From: Flavivirga aquimarina | GTDB taxonomy: Bacteria; Bacteroidota; Bacteroidia; Flavobacteriales; Flavobacteriaceae | Length of the DNA stretch: 44,846 bases | Direction: 5' to 3' | Assembly (NCBI RefSeq): GCF_030540835.1 | Contig: NZ_JAUOEK010000128.1 | Location: 1 to 44,846 of the forward strand | In this document: in pieces, positions 31,950 to 40,712 of the stretch | Layout: the number at the start of each line of letters is the position of its first letter | Position numbering within the stretch: position 1 is the first letter of the stretch | The notes under the pieces: generated by a model | Told to the model about the DNA's origin: nothing | The model's input: only the letters and a program-made list of their open reading frames with translations | Database searches by the model: none | Program-made: the position numbers and the translations under genes

Positions 31950-33104
31950 TTATAACCAAGATTTATGATAATCTTCGTCTGCTATTTTCATAGCTTCTTC
32001 GGTAACCATTAAAGGTTTAAACGTATCTACCATAACGGCAAGTTCATCGGTTTTTAATTCACCTATACTTCTTTCGGCAGCTCCTGGGTGTGGACCATGC
32101 GGAATTCCCGCAGGATGCAGCGAAATATGTCCTGCATCTACATCATTTCTGCTCATAAAATCACCATCTACATAATACAACACCTCATCACTATCTATAT
32201 TACTGTGATTATAGGGCGCCGGAATAGACTCTGGGTGGTAGTCGTACAAGCGCGGTACAAAACTGCACACTACAAAAGCATCTGTCTCGAAAGTTTGATG
32301 TACTGGTGGTGGTTGATGAATACGTCCCGTTATAGGCTCAAAGTCATGAATTGAAAAGGCGTATGGATAATTATACCCATCGTATCCAATCACATCAAAG
32401 GGGTGTGATGCGTAAACCATTTCTATAATATCCCCTTGTTTTTTTACTTTTATTAAAAAATCTCCAGATTCGTTATAGGTTTCTAACTCTTCGGGTCTGC
32501 GAATATCTCTTTCACAAAATGGTGAGTGTTCTAACAATTGTCCGAACCAATTTCTATAACGTTTTGGCGTATATATAGGCCTGTGAGACTCTACTATAAA
32601 CAACCTGTTATCTTCTGTATCGAAATCTATTTTATAGATGATACCTCTTGGCACTAATAAATAATCTCCGTATTTAAAATCGAGATTACCAAAGATGGTT
32701 CTTAATTTCCCGGTTCCTTTATGGATAAAAATTAGCTCGTCTGCATCTGTGTTTTTATAAAAATAATCACTTGTAGATTGCTTTGGCGCTGCCAATACTA
32801 TAGCACAATCGCTGTTTACAAGTACTGTTTTTCTACTTTCTAAAAAATCTTGTTCAGGTTTTATTTTAAAACCTTTTAAACGATACGATTTGATATTATT
32901 TTTTAAAGCAATTTTTGGTGATACACTATATTGTTTTTTAATTTCTTTTACTTGCGTGGGGCGTTGTTCATGATAACTATTTGTGGACATCCCATCAAAG
33001 CCAATCGTTCCAAACAACTGTTCGTAATACAGACTCCCGTCCGGTTTTTTAAATTGAATATGACGCTTATGCGGAATACTCCCTAACTTATGATAAAAAG
33101 GCAT
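31950..33104 (-). CDS. hmgA: Homogentisate 1,2-dioxygenase
   Basis: HGD opens the ring of homogentisate to maleylacetoacetate, the step after HPPD. The 384-residue cupin-fold protein starts PFYHKLGSIPHKRHIQF. The C-terminal iron-site region contains APYNHSNIDSDEVLYYV (His and Glu ligands) and HPAGIPHGPHPG (third His ligand). RPHK-like and GYDGYNYPYAFSI substrate-pocket segments are present. The length is somewhat below the 430-440 residues of mammalian enzymes but usual for bacterial HGD of this type. It is the first gene of the hmgA-hppD pair. Fumarylacetoacetase and maleylacetoacetate isomerase are not in this window. Confidence 0.93.
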   Translation of the reverse strand: MPFYHKLGSIPHKRHIQFKKPDGSLYYEQLFGTIGFDGMSTNSYHEQRPTQVKEIKKQYSVSPKIALKNNIKSYRLKGFKIKPEQDFLESRKTVLVNSDCAIVLAAPKQSTSDYFYKNTDADELIFIHKGTGKLRTIFGNLDFKYGDYLLVPRGIIYKIDFDTEDNRLFIVESHRPIYTPKRYRNWFGQLLEHSPFCERDIRRPEELETYNESGDFLIKVKKQGDIIEMVYASHPFDVIGYDGYNYPYAFSIHDFEPITGRIHQPPPVHQTFETDAFVVCSFVPRLYDYHPESIPAPYNHSNIDSDEVLYYVDGDFMSRNDVDAGHISLHPAGIPHGPHPGAAERSIGELKTDELAVMVDTFKPLMVTEEAMKIADEDYHKSWL

Positions 33105-33382
33105 TGTTTCTAATATTAAAGATTAAAAAAATATAAAAGTTATAGGCGTAAAGCCTTAAACCTTAAAATGGTCTATTTTAAAGATACAATAAACCTGCCT
33201 ACTCAGGATTTCTCTTGATTAGATAGTGTAAGAATTCTAAAAGTCCTTGCCAAAAAGCTTGCATAACTATACAAATATCGTGATTTTTTTGGAGTTTTAA
33301 TTGTATATCTCGTTGTTTTTAAAAGATTTCCACCTTACTGAAACAAGTTGAACACATGTCGTGAGAATGACAAAAGTATTTG
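33105..33382. other. Intergenic region between patatin and hmgA genes
   Basis: About 280 bp without a gene. It should hold the hmgA promoter (TATCTTTA near 33179-33186 on the minus strand is one base off TAnnTTTG). Positions 33329-33374 resemble a worn copy of a flavobacterial dispersed palindromic repeat (TTACTGAAACAAGTTGAAC then GAGAATGACAAA). No RNA gene is seen. Confidence 0.4.
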
Positions 33383-35617
33383 TTAGAACCAAAAACCTAT
33401 ATTGAAAAACCAGACACTTTTTTTCTGTTCGGGAGAATAACTGAATTTTCCTTGTATAGGACCAACAAAAGTGTCTATGGCATAGCCTAATGCATAGCCA
33501 TTATAATCTGAAAAACTAAACCACTCACCAGTTTCAAATATATCGTCATCTACATTTGCCCAGTTTCCTTCTAAGGTAATATGGTGATGCTTAAATATAT
33601 TATAATCAACACTGGCTGATGCTTTTATATAACTATTCCCTGTAAACGAAAGAAAATCATATCCTAAAAACGGTACAGAATTATTTATAAGATTATTACC
33701 ATACCCCCCAAATGTAAAGTCTAATGATTGAGTAGATTTATCTCCTAATTTAAAGCCTGTACTTGTTTGTAAATTGAACGCTAATTTATCTGAAAAACTA
33801 AAGGCATAACCAATATCTGCCTTGGCTATCGAAAATCTATCAAAATTCTCATTGAACCTCGACGCATAAAGATACAAATGCATATCTCCATTAAAATAAA
33901 AGCCTTTTGTTGGAAAGTACTTATCGTCATAAGTATCTAATTTCAAACTCCCAAAAACACTAAAATAATCAGTGTTTTCAAATATAAAACCTTCATCAGA
34001 ATCAATAGATAAAATTGTTTCTGATTTAATTTCCCAACGTTTATGTTCTGCTCCTAAACTTAGAGCAAAATCTTTTCGAAATAGTGTTTGCAAATAAAAC
34101 TGATTGGTTTGATCTTGTAATTCTACATCTATTTTGTTTAGCCCTATTACTGTAGCGTCATCATCATCTAATAATAATTTCGCGTTTATATTTTTATTGA
34201 ATTGCTGATATCTGGATTTTAACCCAATACTCCAGTAAAAGCCTTTATCGATAAAATACTCAAAGTTATACCTAACATTATCGCCTAAAATAATGTCCAA
34301 TGATGCTACATCATTGTTAAATAAAAAATGATTTTTAGTAACATTAACTAATAGAGCACTTTTGTACAAATCATCGTAATGTATTCCTGCTTTTAAAAAA
34401 AGCGTGTTTTCAGTTTCTGTTAATGTTGCAAATAAATCATATCCTTCTTTTTCTTTTGTTTTTTTAAACTCATATTGGAATGCATCAAAATTATTTGTCG
34501 CAACTAAATTATTAACGCCTTCATTAAAGTCTTTATAACTTATTTTCTTATTAAGCTTTAGTTTCAACTTACCCAAAATATAAGACCTTGTGTAGCTATT
34601 TCTTCCTGAAATTGACAGTGAATTAATTATTATACTGTCTTGTGGTTGTATTTTTATTTTTGGCTTAACTTCTTCTTTTACATTTGTTTTTATTAAAGCT
34701 TGTAAGTCTTCTAATTTATTTATGGCGGCTTGCTTGCCGTTTTCAATAATTTTAACCACTTCACTAAAAGATACTACATTGAATTCTTTAACATCTGGCT
34801 TAATATAAATATCTGTTTTTGGAGCCTTTAACTTCATGGATTTAATAGTCCTAAAATTATTAATTTGAAATAAGACTTCGGGTGCAGAAGCTAATTTTTC
34901 ACGATTAACTAATCCGTCTTGCACGTCTATTCCAATAATAACATCCATGCCTTTGGCTTTCAGCTCATCAATCGGGTAATTATTTACTACGCCGCCGTCT
35001 GTTAACATTTGATCATTGATGACTACTGGTTGAAATATTGAAGGTAACGCACCACTGGCTATAGCAGACTGCGCTAAATTTCCTTTTTCTAGCATAACAG
35101 CTTCTCCTGTTTCAATATCTGTAGCAATACAAAAGAACGGAATTGGCAACTCACTAAAGTTCTTTATTTCGTTAACATGAAGTGTTAGTTTTGAAAGTAA
35201 ATTATAAGCATTTTGGCCTCTTGAAAGTGCTGATGGCAACTTAATTTTAAAATCATTAAAAGGAAGTTTTACAGCATATTTCTCATTATTATCACGTTCA
35301 TAAAATGCTTTAGATGCCCTAGGTAAATTATCATTTATAATGTTATCAAAATTTACATTTTTAAAAATAGAATCAAGTTGATTTCCTGAATATCCTGAGG
35401 CATACAATGCGCCAACTATAGCCCCCATACTGGTTCCGGCAACATAATCAACTTTTAGACCTAAGCTATCAATAATTTTAAGAACTCCTACATGTGCCAA
35501 CCCTTTTGCACCACCACCACTAAGAACTAAACCAATTTTAACGTCATCGTTTTTTGGTTCTTGTGAAGATCCCTCAAAACAAATAAAAATCAATATTAAC
35601 GTTAAAACGTACTTCAT
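33383..35617 (-). CDS. Patatin-like phospholipase fused to an outer-membrane barrel
   Basis: This 744-residue exported protein has a signal peptide (1-18, ending GSSQ) followed by a patatin domain (about 25-230). The glycine-rich oxyanion loop SGGGAKGLAH is at 33-42, the nucleophile Ser63 is in GTSMGA, and the dyad Asp207 is in LTDGGVVNNYP, so the lipase is catalytically complete. A POTRA-like segment follows (about 325-390, SLSISGRNSYTRSYILGKLKLKLNKKISYKDF), then a BamA/Omp85-like beta-barrel to the C-terminal WFFNIGFWF. This matches the type Vd-like patatin autotransporter layout. The ATG overlaps the uvrC stop codon by 4 bp. Confidence 0.9.
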   Translation of the reverse strand: MKYVLTLILIFICFEGSSQEPKNDDVKIGLVLSGGGAKGLAHVGVLKIIDSLGLKVDYVAGTSMGAIVGALYASGYSGNQLDSIFKNVNFDNIINDNLPRASKAFYERDNNEKYAVKLPFNDFKIKLPSALSRGQNAYNLLSKLTLHVNEIKNFSELPIPFFCIATDIETGEAVMLEKGNLAQSAIASGALPSIFQPVVINDQMLTDGGVVNNYPIDELKAKGMDVIIGIDVQDGLVNREKLASAPEVLFQINNFRTIKSMKLKAPKTDIYIKPDVKEFNVVSFSEVVKIIENGKQAAINKLEDLQALIKTNVKEEVKPKIKIQPQDSIIINSLSISGRNSYTRSYILGKLKLKLNKKISYKDFNEGVNNLVATNNFDAFQYEFKKTKEKEGYDLFATLTETENTLFLKAGIHYDDLYKSALLVNVTKNHFLFNNDVASLDIILGDNVRYNFEYFIDKGFYWSIGLKSRYQQFNKNINAKLLLDDDDATVIGLNKIDVELQDQTNQFYLQTLFRKDFALSLGAEHKRWEIKSETILSIDSDEGFIFENTDYFSVFGSLKLDTYDDKYFPTKGFYFNGDMHLYLYASRFNENFDRFSIAKADIGYAFSFSDKLAFNLQTSTGFKLGDKSTQSLDFTFGGYGNNLINNSVPFLGYDFLSFTGNSYIKASASVDYNIFKHHHITLEGNWANVDDDIFETGEWFSFSDYNGYALGYAIDTFVGPIQGKFSYSPEQKKSVWFFNIGFWF

Positions 35618-37407
35618 TTATTATGGTAATAGTTATATACTTTTTCTGCTCTAGATTTCCCTACAGCATCTTCTAATTCGTCTAATTTAGCATTTGCTAC
35701 TCGTTTAGCCGATTTAAAATACTTTAACAACTCTACAACTGTTTTATCTCCTATCCCAGAAATCGTTTCTAATTCTGTATTTAACGCACTTTTACTACGT
35801 TTATTTCTATGATGTTCTATACCAAAACGATGCGCTTCATTACGCAATTGTTGTATTATTTTTAAGGTTTCGCTTTTTTTGTCTAAATATAAGGGAATTG
35901 GGTCGTCTGGATAGAATAATTCTTCTAAACGTTTTGCAATTCCAATAATTGCGATTTTCCTTCTTAAATTTAATGCGTCCAGACTTTTTAATGCCGAAGA
36001 CAATTGTCCTTTACCGCCATCAATAATTATAAGTTGTGGTAAAGGTTGCTCTTCTTCAACCAAGCGTTTATATCGCCTATACACCACTTCTTCCATAGAT
36101 GCAAAATCGTCTGGTCCAACCACCGTTTTTATATTAAAATGGCGATAGTCTTTTTTACTGGGCTTTCCATTTTTAAAAACCACACATGCTGCAACCGGAT
36201 TTGTACCTTGAATGTTAGAATTATCAAAGCACTCTATGTGTCTTGGTTCTGTGGAAAGCCTTAAATCTGCTTTCATCTGGGCCATAATCCTATTGGCATG
36301 CCTATCCGGATCTACAATTTTATCTTGCTTGAAACGCTCCATTCTATAATATTTGGCGTTTCGAAGTGATAAATCTAAAATGTGTTTTTTATCTCCCAAT
36401 TTTGGCACGGTTACTTTTATCTCTTTACCTAAATCGACTTTAAAAGGCACATAAACTTCTTTTGAATTAGAATTGAAACGCTGTCTGATTTCAATAATCG
36501 CCAATTTTAAAAGTTGCAAATCTGTTTCGTCTAACTTCTTTTTTATCTCTAAGGTATGCGATCTAATTATTGATCCGTATGAAAGCTGTAAAAAATTAAC
36601 ATAGCCATAACTTTCGTCACTCATTATAGAAAACACATCAACATTGCTAATCTTTGGATTTACAATAGTAGATCTTGCTTGATAATTTTCTAATATTTCT
36701 ATTTTTTCTTTTATTTTCTGGGCTTCTTCAAATTGCATGGCTTCAGCAAATTGTTTCATTTGCTTTTTAAACTGCGACAACGAATCTTTAAAGTTTCCTT
36801 TTAAAATTTCTTTGATAGCTTTTATATTGTCATGATATTCTTGCTCGGTTTCTAAGCCTTCGCAAGCACCTTTGCAATTTTTTAAATGATATTCTAAGCA
36901 TACTTTATACTTACCTGCATCTATTTTTTCTTGAGATAAATGGTAATTGCATGTTCTTAAATGGTACAAGCCTTTTATTAAATCCAACAAGGTTGAAACC
37001 GTTTTCATACTGGTATAAGGTCCAAAATACTCGCTTCCGTCTTTAAAGATTCTACGTGTTGAAAATACTCTTGGAAAACGTTCTTTTTTTATACAAATCC
37101 AAGGATAAGATTTATCGTCTTTCAACATCACATTGTACCGGGGCATATGTTTTTTAATAAGATTGTTTTCTAACAACAATGCATCCGTTTCTGTTTCTAC
37201 TACAATATGTTTTATCCTTGCAATTTTTTTTACAAGTACTCTGGTTTTACCATTATCATGGGTTTTTGTAAAATAAGAGCTAACTCTTTTCTTTAAGTTC
37301 TTTGCTTTACCTACGTATAAAATGGTGTCATTTGTATCAAAATATTGGTACACACCTGGTGCATTTGGCAGGGTTTTTAGCTGTATTTCTAATGCAGGCA
37401 CATCCAT
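35614..37407 (-). CDS. uvrC: Excinuclease ABC subunit C
   Basis: UvrC makes both incisions in nucleotide excision repair after UvrAB mark damage. The 597-residue length is normal. Domains are GIY-YIG (PNAPGVYQYFDTNDTILYVGKAKNLKKRV, about 14-42), a UVR segment (AEAMQFEEAQKIKEKIEILENYQ, about 215-240), the RNase H-like endonuclease with ECFDNSNIQGTNPVAACVVF and IIIDGGKGQLSSA, and a helix-hairpin-helix end (LETISGIGDKTVVELLKYF). All catalytic stretches are present. A TACCTTTG box on its strand lies 5 bp before the ATG, suggesting an almost leaderless transcript. The patatin gene follows with a 4-bp overlap. Confidence 0.97.
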   Translation of the reverse strand: MDVPALEIQLKTLPNAPGVYQYFDTNDTILYVGKAKNLKKRVSSYFTKTHDNGKTRVLVKKIARIKHIVVETETDALLLENNLIKKHMPRYNVMLKDDKSYPWICIKKERFPRVFSTRRIFKDGSEYFGPYTSMKTVSTLLDLIKGLYHLRTCNYHLSQEKIDAGKYKVCLEYHLKNCKGACEGLETEQEYHDNIKAIKEILKGNFKDSLSQFKKQMKQFAEAMQFEEAQKIKEKIEILENYQARSTIVNPKISNVDVFSIMSDESYGYVNFLQLSYGSIIRSHTLEIKKKLDETDLQLLKLAIIEIRQRFNSNSKEVYVPFKVDLGKEIKVTVPKLGDKKHILDLSLRNAKYYRMERFKQDKIVDPDRHANRIMAQMKADLRLSTEPRHIECFDNSNIQGTNPVAACVVFKNGKPSKKDYRHFNIKTVVGPDDFASMEEVVYRRYKRLVEEEQPLPQLIIIDGGKGQLSSALKSLDALNLRRKIAIIGIAKRLEELFYPDDPIPLYLDKKSETLKIIQQLRNEAHRFGIEHHRNKRSKSALNTELETISGIGDKTVVELLKYFKSAKRVANAKLDELEDAVGKSRAEKVYNYYHNK

Positions 37408-37412
37408 GAACT

Positions 37413-37420
37413 CAAAGGTA
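37413..37420 (-). promoter_or_regulatory. Candidate -7 box TACCTTTG for uvrC
   Basis: The minus strand reads TACCTTTGAG, a full TAnnTTTG match ending 5 bp before the uvrC ATG. If used, the mRNA has essentially no leader. Confidence 0.4.
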
Positions 37421-37450
37421 TATTAAATTCTAGATAATGTAAACATTCAT

Positions 37451-37483
37451 TTACCTTTTTTAGTATATTGCAATACTAGGTAA
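37451..37483. promoter_or_regulatory. Nested dyad in the uvrC-rimK divergent promoter region
   Basis: TAGTAT (37461-37466) and ATACTA (37473-37478) are perfect inverted arms around ATTGCA. Outside them TTACCT (37451-37456) and AGGTAA (37478-37483) form a second inverted pair. The dyad is 11 bp before the rimK start and overlaps a TATATTGC promoter-like string. It looks like an operator, but no regulator is assigned. Confidence 0.4.
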
Positions 37484-37493
37484 AGTATATTTA

Positions 37494-38372
37494 ATGAATA
37501 TCGTTGTTTTATCGCGAAACCCTAATTTGTTTTCGACAAATCGCCTTGTTGTCGAAGGTAAGAAACGAGGACATATTATAGAGGTTATAGACCCCTTAAA
37601 ATGTGATCTTATTATCGAAAAAGAGAAACCTACTATTTATTACAAAGACCGTTATTTAGATTACGTGGATGCTATTATTCCTCGAATTGGAGCTTCTGCA
37701 ACCTTTTTTGGTTGCGCTGTTGTTAGACAATTTGAAATGATGAATGTCTTTACTTCGGTTACATCTGATGCCATTATACGATCGAGAGATAAGTTACGAA
37801 GTTTTCAAAGGCTTTCTAAAGCCGGAATTGGTATGCCAAAAACAGTATTTACCAATTACTCTAGAGATGTTGAGAAAGTAATTGCCCACGTAGGAGGAAC
37901 TCCTGTTATTATTAAGCTTCTTGAAGGAACTCAAGGGTTGGGAGTGGTATTAGCTGAAACTAAAAATGCTGCTGAATCTGTTTTAGAGGCTTTTAACGGA
38001 TTGCAAGCAAGGGCTCTGGTTCAAGAATATATCTCGGAAGCAAAAGGTGCCGATATACGGGCTTTAGTGGTAGATGGACAAGTAGTAGGCGCGATAAAAA
38101 GACAAGGTAAAGAAGGAGAATTTCGTTCCAACTTGCATAGAGGCGGCACGGCAGAGGTTATAAAACTTAATGAAGCCGAGTTAAAAGTTGCTATGAAAGC
38201 ATCGCGAGCCTTAAAGCTTCCTATTTGTGGTGTCGATATGCTGCAATCTACAAGAGGGCCTTTACTTTTAGAAGTAAACTCAACTCCGGGCCTAGAAGGT
38301 ATTGAAACTGCCACTGGTAAAAACATTGCTAAAAGTATTATTACTTACGTAGAAAGAAATAGACACAAGTAA
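37494..38372 (+). CDS. rimK: RimK-family alpha-L-glutamate ligase
   Basis: This 292-residue ATP-grasp ligase resembles E. coli RimK, which adds glutamates to the C-terminus of ribosomal protein S6; relatives glutamylate cofactors. Visible parts are the N-terminal NIVVLSRNPNLFSTNRLVVE, the pre-ATP-grasp signature DAIIPRIGASATFFGCAVVRQFE, the ATP-binding VIIKLLEGTQGLGVVLAE and the metal-binding end LLLEVNSTPGLEGIE. All core residues appear intact. It is first of a three-gene operon: the AstE-like hydrolase starts 9 bp later and a 5-formyl-THF cyclo-ligase 2 bp after that. The S6 gene rpsF is not in this window. Confidence 0.92.
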   Translation: MNIVVLSRNPNLFSTNRLVVEGKKRGHIIEVIDPLKCDLIIEKEKPTIYYKDRYLDYVDAIIPRIGASATFFGCAVVRQFEMMNVFTSVTSDAIIRSRDKLRSFQRLSKAGIGMPKTVFTNYSRDVEKVIAHVGGTPVIIKLLEGTQGLGVVLAETKNAAESVLEAFNGLQARALVQEYISEAKGADIRALVVDGQVVGAIKRQGKEGEFRSNLHRGGTAEVIKLNEAELKVAMKASRALKLPICGVDMLQSTRGPLLLEVNSTPGLEGIETATGKNIAKSIITYVERNRHK

Positions 38373-38381
38373 ACAAAATTA

Positions 38382-39356
38382 ATGGCTCATACTAAAAACG
38401 ACATATTGACCATTCTTGGTACACCTATTAAACCAGGCGAAAGTAAAGAGGTTAATTTCGATGTCGCTAATTTACATACATCTACTCCTATAAATGTTCC
38501 GGTGATTATTGAGCGTTCTAAAAAACCCGGGGCAACAGTATTATTTACTGCTGGTATTCATGGAGACGAAGTTAACGGTGTAGAAATTGTTAGGCAAATT
38601 ATTGCAAAAGGTATTAATAAACCAAAACGTGGAACTACTATTTGTTTTCCAGTTATTAATGTTTTTGGCTTTATAAATTTAAAGCGTGAATTTCCTGACG
38701 GACGGGATCTAAATCGTGTGTTTCCCGGAAGTTCGAGTGGTTCTTTAGCAAGTAGAGTTGCACATAAGCTTATACACGAAATCGTTCCGCATGCAGATTA
38801 TATTCTGGATTTTCATACGGGAGGGTCTGGTAGGTTTAACGCCCCGCAAATTCGGGTTGTTAAAGATGATGAGCAGCTTAATGAAATTGCTGAAATCTTT
38901 GGAGCTCCATTTGTATTGTACTCTAAAAACTTAAATAAATCTTTTAGGCATACTTGTGCCAAATTAGGAAAACCTCTGCTTCTTTTTGAAGGTGGAAAGT
39001 CCTTCCATATTGATGATGTCGTAACAAACTCTGGAGTAAATGGAGCTAAACGGGTTTTAAATCATTTAAACATGTTAAACTCCAAATTTAAAGTATCAAC
39101 ACCTAAAAAAGACTGTATTTTTATAAGTGAAAGCAAATGGAAACGTGCCAAATATTCGGGGATGTTCAAGGCATCTGCTAAAATTAGTTCTAAAGTACAA
39201 AAGGGGGATGTGCTTGGTAACATTACAGACCCATATGGTAAGTTTAATTACTTTGTAAAAGCAGACAATTCGGGGTACATTATAAATGTAAATGAAGCTC
39301 CTATTGTTTATCAAGGGGATGCCCTGTTTCATATCTCGACAGCTCTTAGGGAATAA
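38382..39356 (+). CDS. Succinylglutamate desuccinylase/aspartoacylase-family hydrolase
   Basis: This 324-residue M14-fold zinc hydrolase is cytoplasmic. The zinc ligands are His60 and Glu63 in TAGIHGDEVNGVEIV, with His145 in ILDFHTGGSG. The catalytic Glu is in LLFEGGKSF (about 200-205). RDLNRVFPG is the substrate-binding NxR-like loop. A C-terminal barrel-sandwich domain (about 245-320, FKASAKISSKVQKGDVLGNITDPYGKFN) is typical of AstE-like proteins. AstE removes succinyl from succinylglutamate, but related enzymes cleave other amides of Glu/Asp. Coupling to rimK (9 bp apart) suggests it removes glutamates that RimK adds; this is inference. Confidence 0.9.
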   Translation: MAHTKNDILTILGTPIKPGESKEVNFDVANLHTSTPINVPVIIERSKKPGATVLFTAGIHGDEVNGVEIVRQIIAKGINKPKRGTTICFPVINVFGFINLKREFPDGRDLNRVFPGSSSGSLASRVAHKLIHEIVPHADYILDFHTGGSGRFNAPQIRVVKDDEQLNEIAEIFGAPFVLYSKNLNKSFRHTCAKLGKPLLLFEGGKSFHIDDVVTNSGVNGAKRVLNHLNMLNSKFKVSTPKKDCIFISESKWKRAKYSGMFKASAKISSKVQKGDVLGNITDPYGKFNYFVKADNSGYIINVNEAPIVYQGDALFHISTALRE

Positions 39357-39358
39357 TT

Positions 39359-39922
39359 ATGACTAAAAAAGAATTACGCCTTAAGTATAAAACACTTCGA
39401 AAACATTTATCTCCAGAACAAATAGATGAGCTAAGTATTTCAATCGCTAATCTGGTTTTAAAACTTCCTATTTGGGAATATACATTTTATCATTTGTTTC
39501 TTTCTATCGAGGAACAGAAAGAAGTTAATACAGATTATATTCTCAATATTTTATCTGGAAAGGATAAAAACATTGTTATTTCTAAAAGTGATTTTAAAAC
39601 AGGGCTTATGACTCATTTTCTTTTAACTGATAACACAAAGATTAGAAAAAACACTTATAATATTCCTGAACCTGTTGGTGGTATTCCTATTTTAAATGAT
39701 AGTATTGAAATCGTTTTTATACCGCTTTTAGGGTTTGATAAAACAGGAAACCGGGTTGGTTATGGCAAAGGGTTTTACGATCGTTTTTTAGCCGATTGCA
39801 AACAGGAAACCATTAAAATTGGTTTGTCTTTTTTTGAAGCTGAAACCGAGATTACTGATGTTTTTGACAATGATGTAAAATTAGATTATTGTTTAACTCC
39901 AGAAAGAATTTATAGGTTTTAA
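39359..39922 (+). CDS. 5-formyltetrahydrofolate cyclo-ligase
   Basis: This 187-residue enzyme (MTHFS/YgfA family) converts 5-formyl-THF and ATP to 5,10-methenyl-THF. It has an N-terminal KKELRLKYKTLRKHL segment (family K-x-R-x-x-x-R pattern), a central phosphate-binding stretch, and the C-terminal signature IPLLGFDKTGNRVGYGKGFYDRFLA. Everything expected is present. It starts 2 bp after the AstE-like gene, so the three genes rimK-astE-like-5-FCL are very likely one transcript. The pairing with a glutamate ligase is interesting because folates carry polyglutamate tails. The lspA gene converges downstream. Confidence 0.94.
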   Translation: MTKKELRLKYKTLRKHLSPEQIDELSISIANLVLKLPIWEYTFYHLFLSIEEQKEVNTDYILNILSGKDKNIVISKSDFKTGLMTHFLLTDNTKIRKNTYNIPEPVGGIPILNDSIEIVFIPLLGFDKTGNRVGYGKGFYDRFLADCKQETIKIGLSFFEAETEITDVFDNDVKLDYCLTPERIYRF

Positions 39923-40009
39923 TTATTTCAATTGATTAGCTATACTAATAAATCAAGTTCAATGTTATGTAACTTCTGGTTGACGTTTTACTTGTCATTC
40001 CTCTACACC

Positions 40010-40648
40010 CTAACTATTCTCTTCCTTACTTTTCCTTGGAAATGCTTTCTTGTTAAAAACAATAAGCATAACAAAACCTACACTTATCGCTACATCGGCA
40101 ACATTAAAAACAGGTTCGAAAAAAGTAAAGAATTCGCCTCCATAAAATGGTATCCAGTCTGGCAAATAATCATTGTACAAAGGAAGATGCAACATATCTA
40201 CAACCTTACCATGAAGTAAACTATCATAACCTCCTCCTTCTGGCAAAAATGTGGCGACTTGATTGCGACTACCATCAAACAAAACGCCATAAAAAACAGA
40301 ATCTATAATATTACCTAAAGCACCTGCAAAAATTAAAGCAATTGCTAATATTAATATTTTGGAATCTTTGTTTTTTGTTGCTGTATATAACCAGTAACCA
40401 ATTCCAAAAATAGCAACAACCCTAAACAGTGTTAATATTACTTTTGCTGTTCTATCTGATATGAAAGAGGTAAAGTCACTAATTTTTGTCCCCCAGGCCA
40501 TCCCATCATTTTCGATAAAAAATATTTTAAACCAACTAAATACTTCTATATTATCTTGAAGTTTAAAATGGGTTTTTATATATATTTTACTTATTTGATC
40601 AATAAGTAAAATGATGACGATGAGAATGATAGATTTTTTTAAGGACAT
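40010..40648 (-). CDS. lspA: Lipoprotein signal peptidase (signal peptidase II)
   Basis: LspA is an inner-membrane aspartyl protease that cleaves lipoprotein signal peptides after diacylglyceryl transfer. The 212-residue length exceeds the about 165 residues of E. coli. Transmembrane segments are near 5-20, 70-90, 97-118 and 181-199. The catalytic aspartates are Asp116 (LGNIIDSVFYG) and Asp185 (FNVADVAISVG). The extra length sits between them (about 122-178, LFDGSRNQVATFLPEGGGYDSLLHGKVVDML), as in other Bacteroidota. Three lipoproteins in this window are potential substrates. It follows dksA-like and ileS genes across a terminator hairpin at 40665-40696. Confidence 0.95.
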   Translation of the reverse strand: MSLKKSIILIVIILLIDQISKIYIKTHFKLQDNIEVFSWFKIFFIENDGMAWGTKISDFTSFISDRTAKVILTLFRVVAIFGIGYWLYTATKNKDSKILILAIALIFAGALGNIIDSVFYGVLFDGSRNQVATFLPEGGGYDSLLHGKVVDMLHLPLYNDYLPDWIPFYGGEFFTFFEPVFNVADVAISVGFVMLIVFNKKAFPRKSKEENS

Positions 40649-40664
40649 TTTTTCTTTTTAAATC

Positions 40665-40696
40665 AAAAACGTCTCGCTTTAAATCGAGACGTTTTT
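40665..40696. terminator. Terminator between the DksA-like gene and lspA
   Basis: AAAAACGTCTCG and CGAGACGTTTTT form a perfect 12-bp stem with an 8-base loop. On the minus strand it ends in TTTTTGATT. It lies 17 bp after the DksA-like stop codon and 17 bp before the lspA ATG, so read-through is presumably partial or lspA has its own promoter. Confidence 0.8.
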
Positions 40697-40712
40697 AATA
40701 TGTAATTTATAA

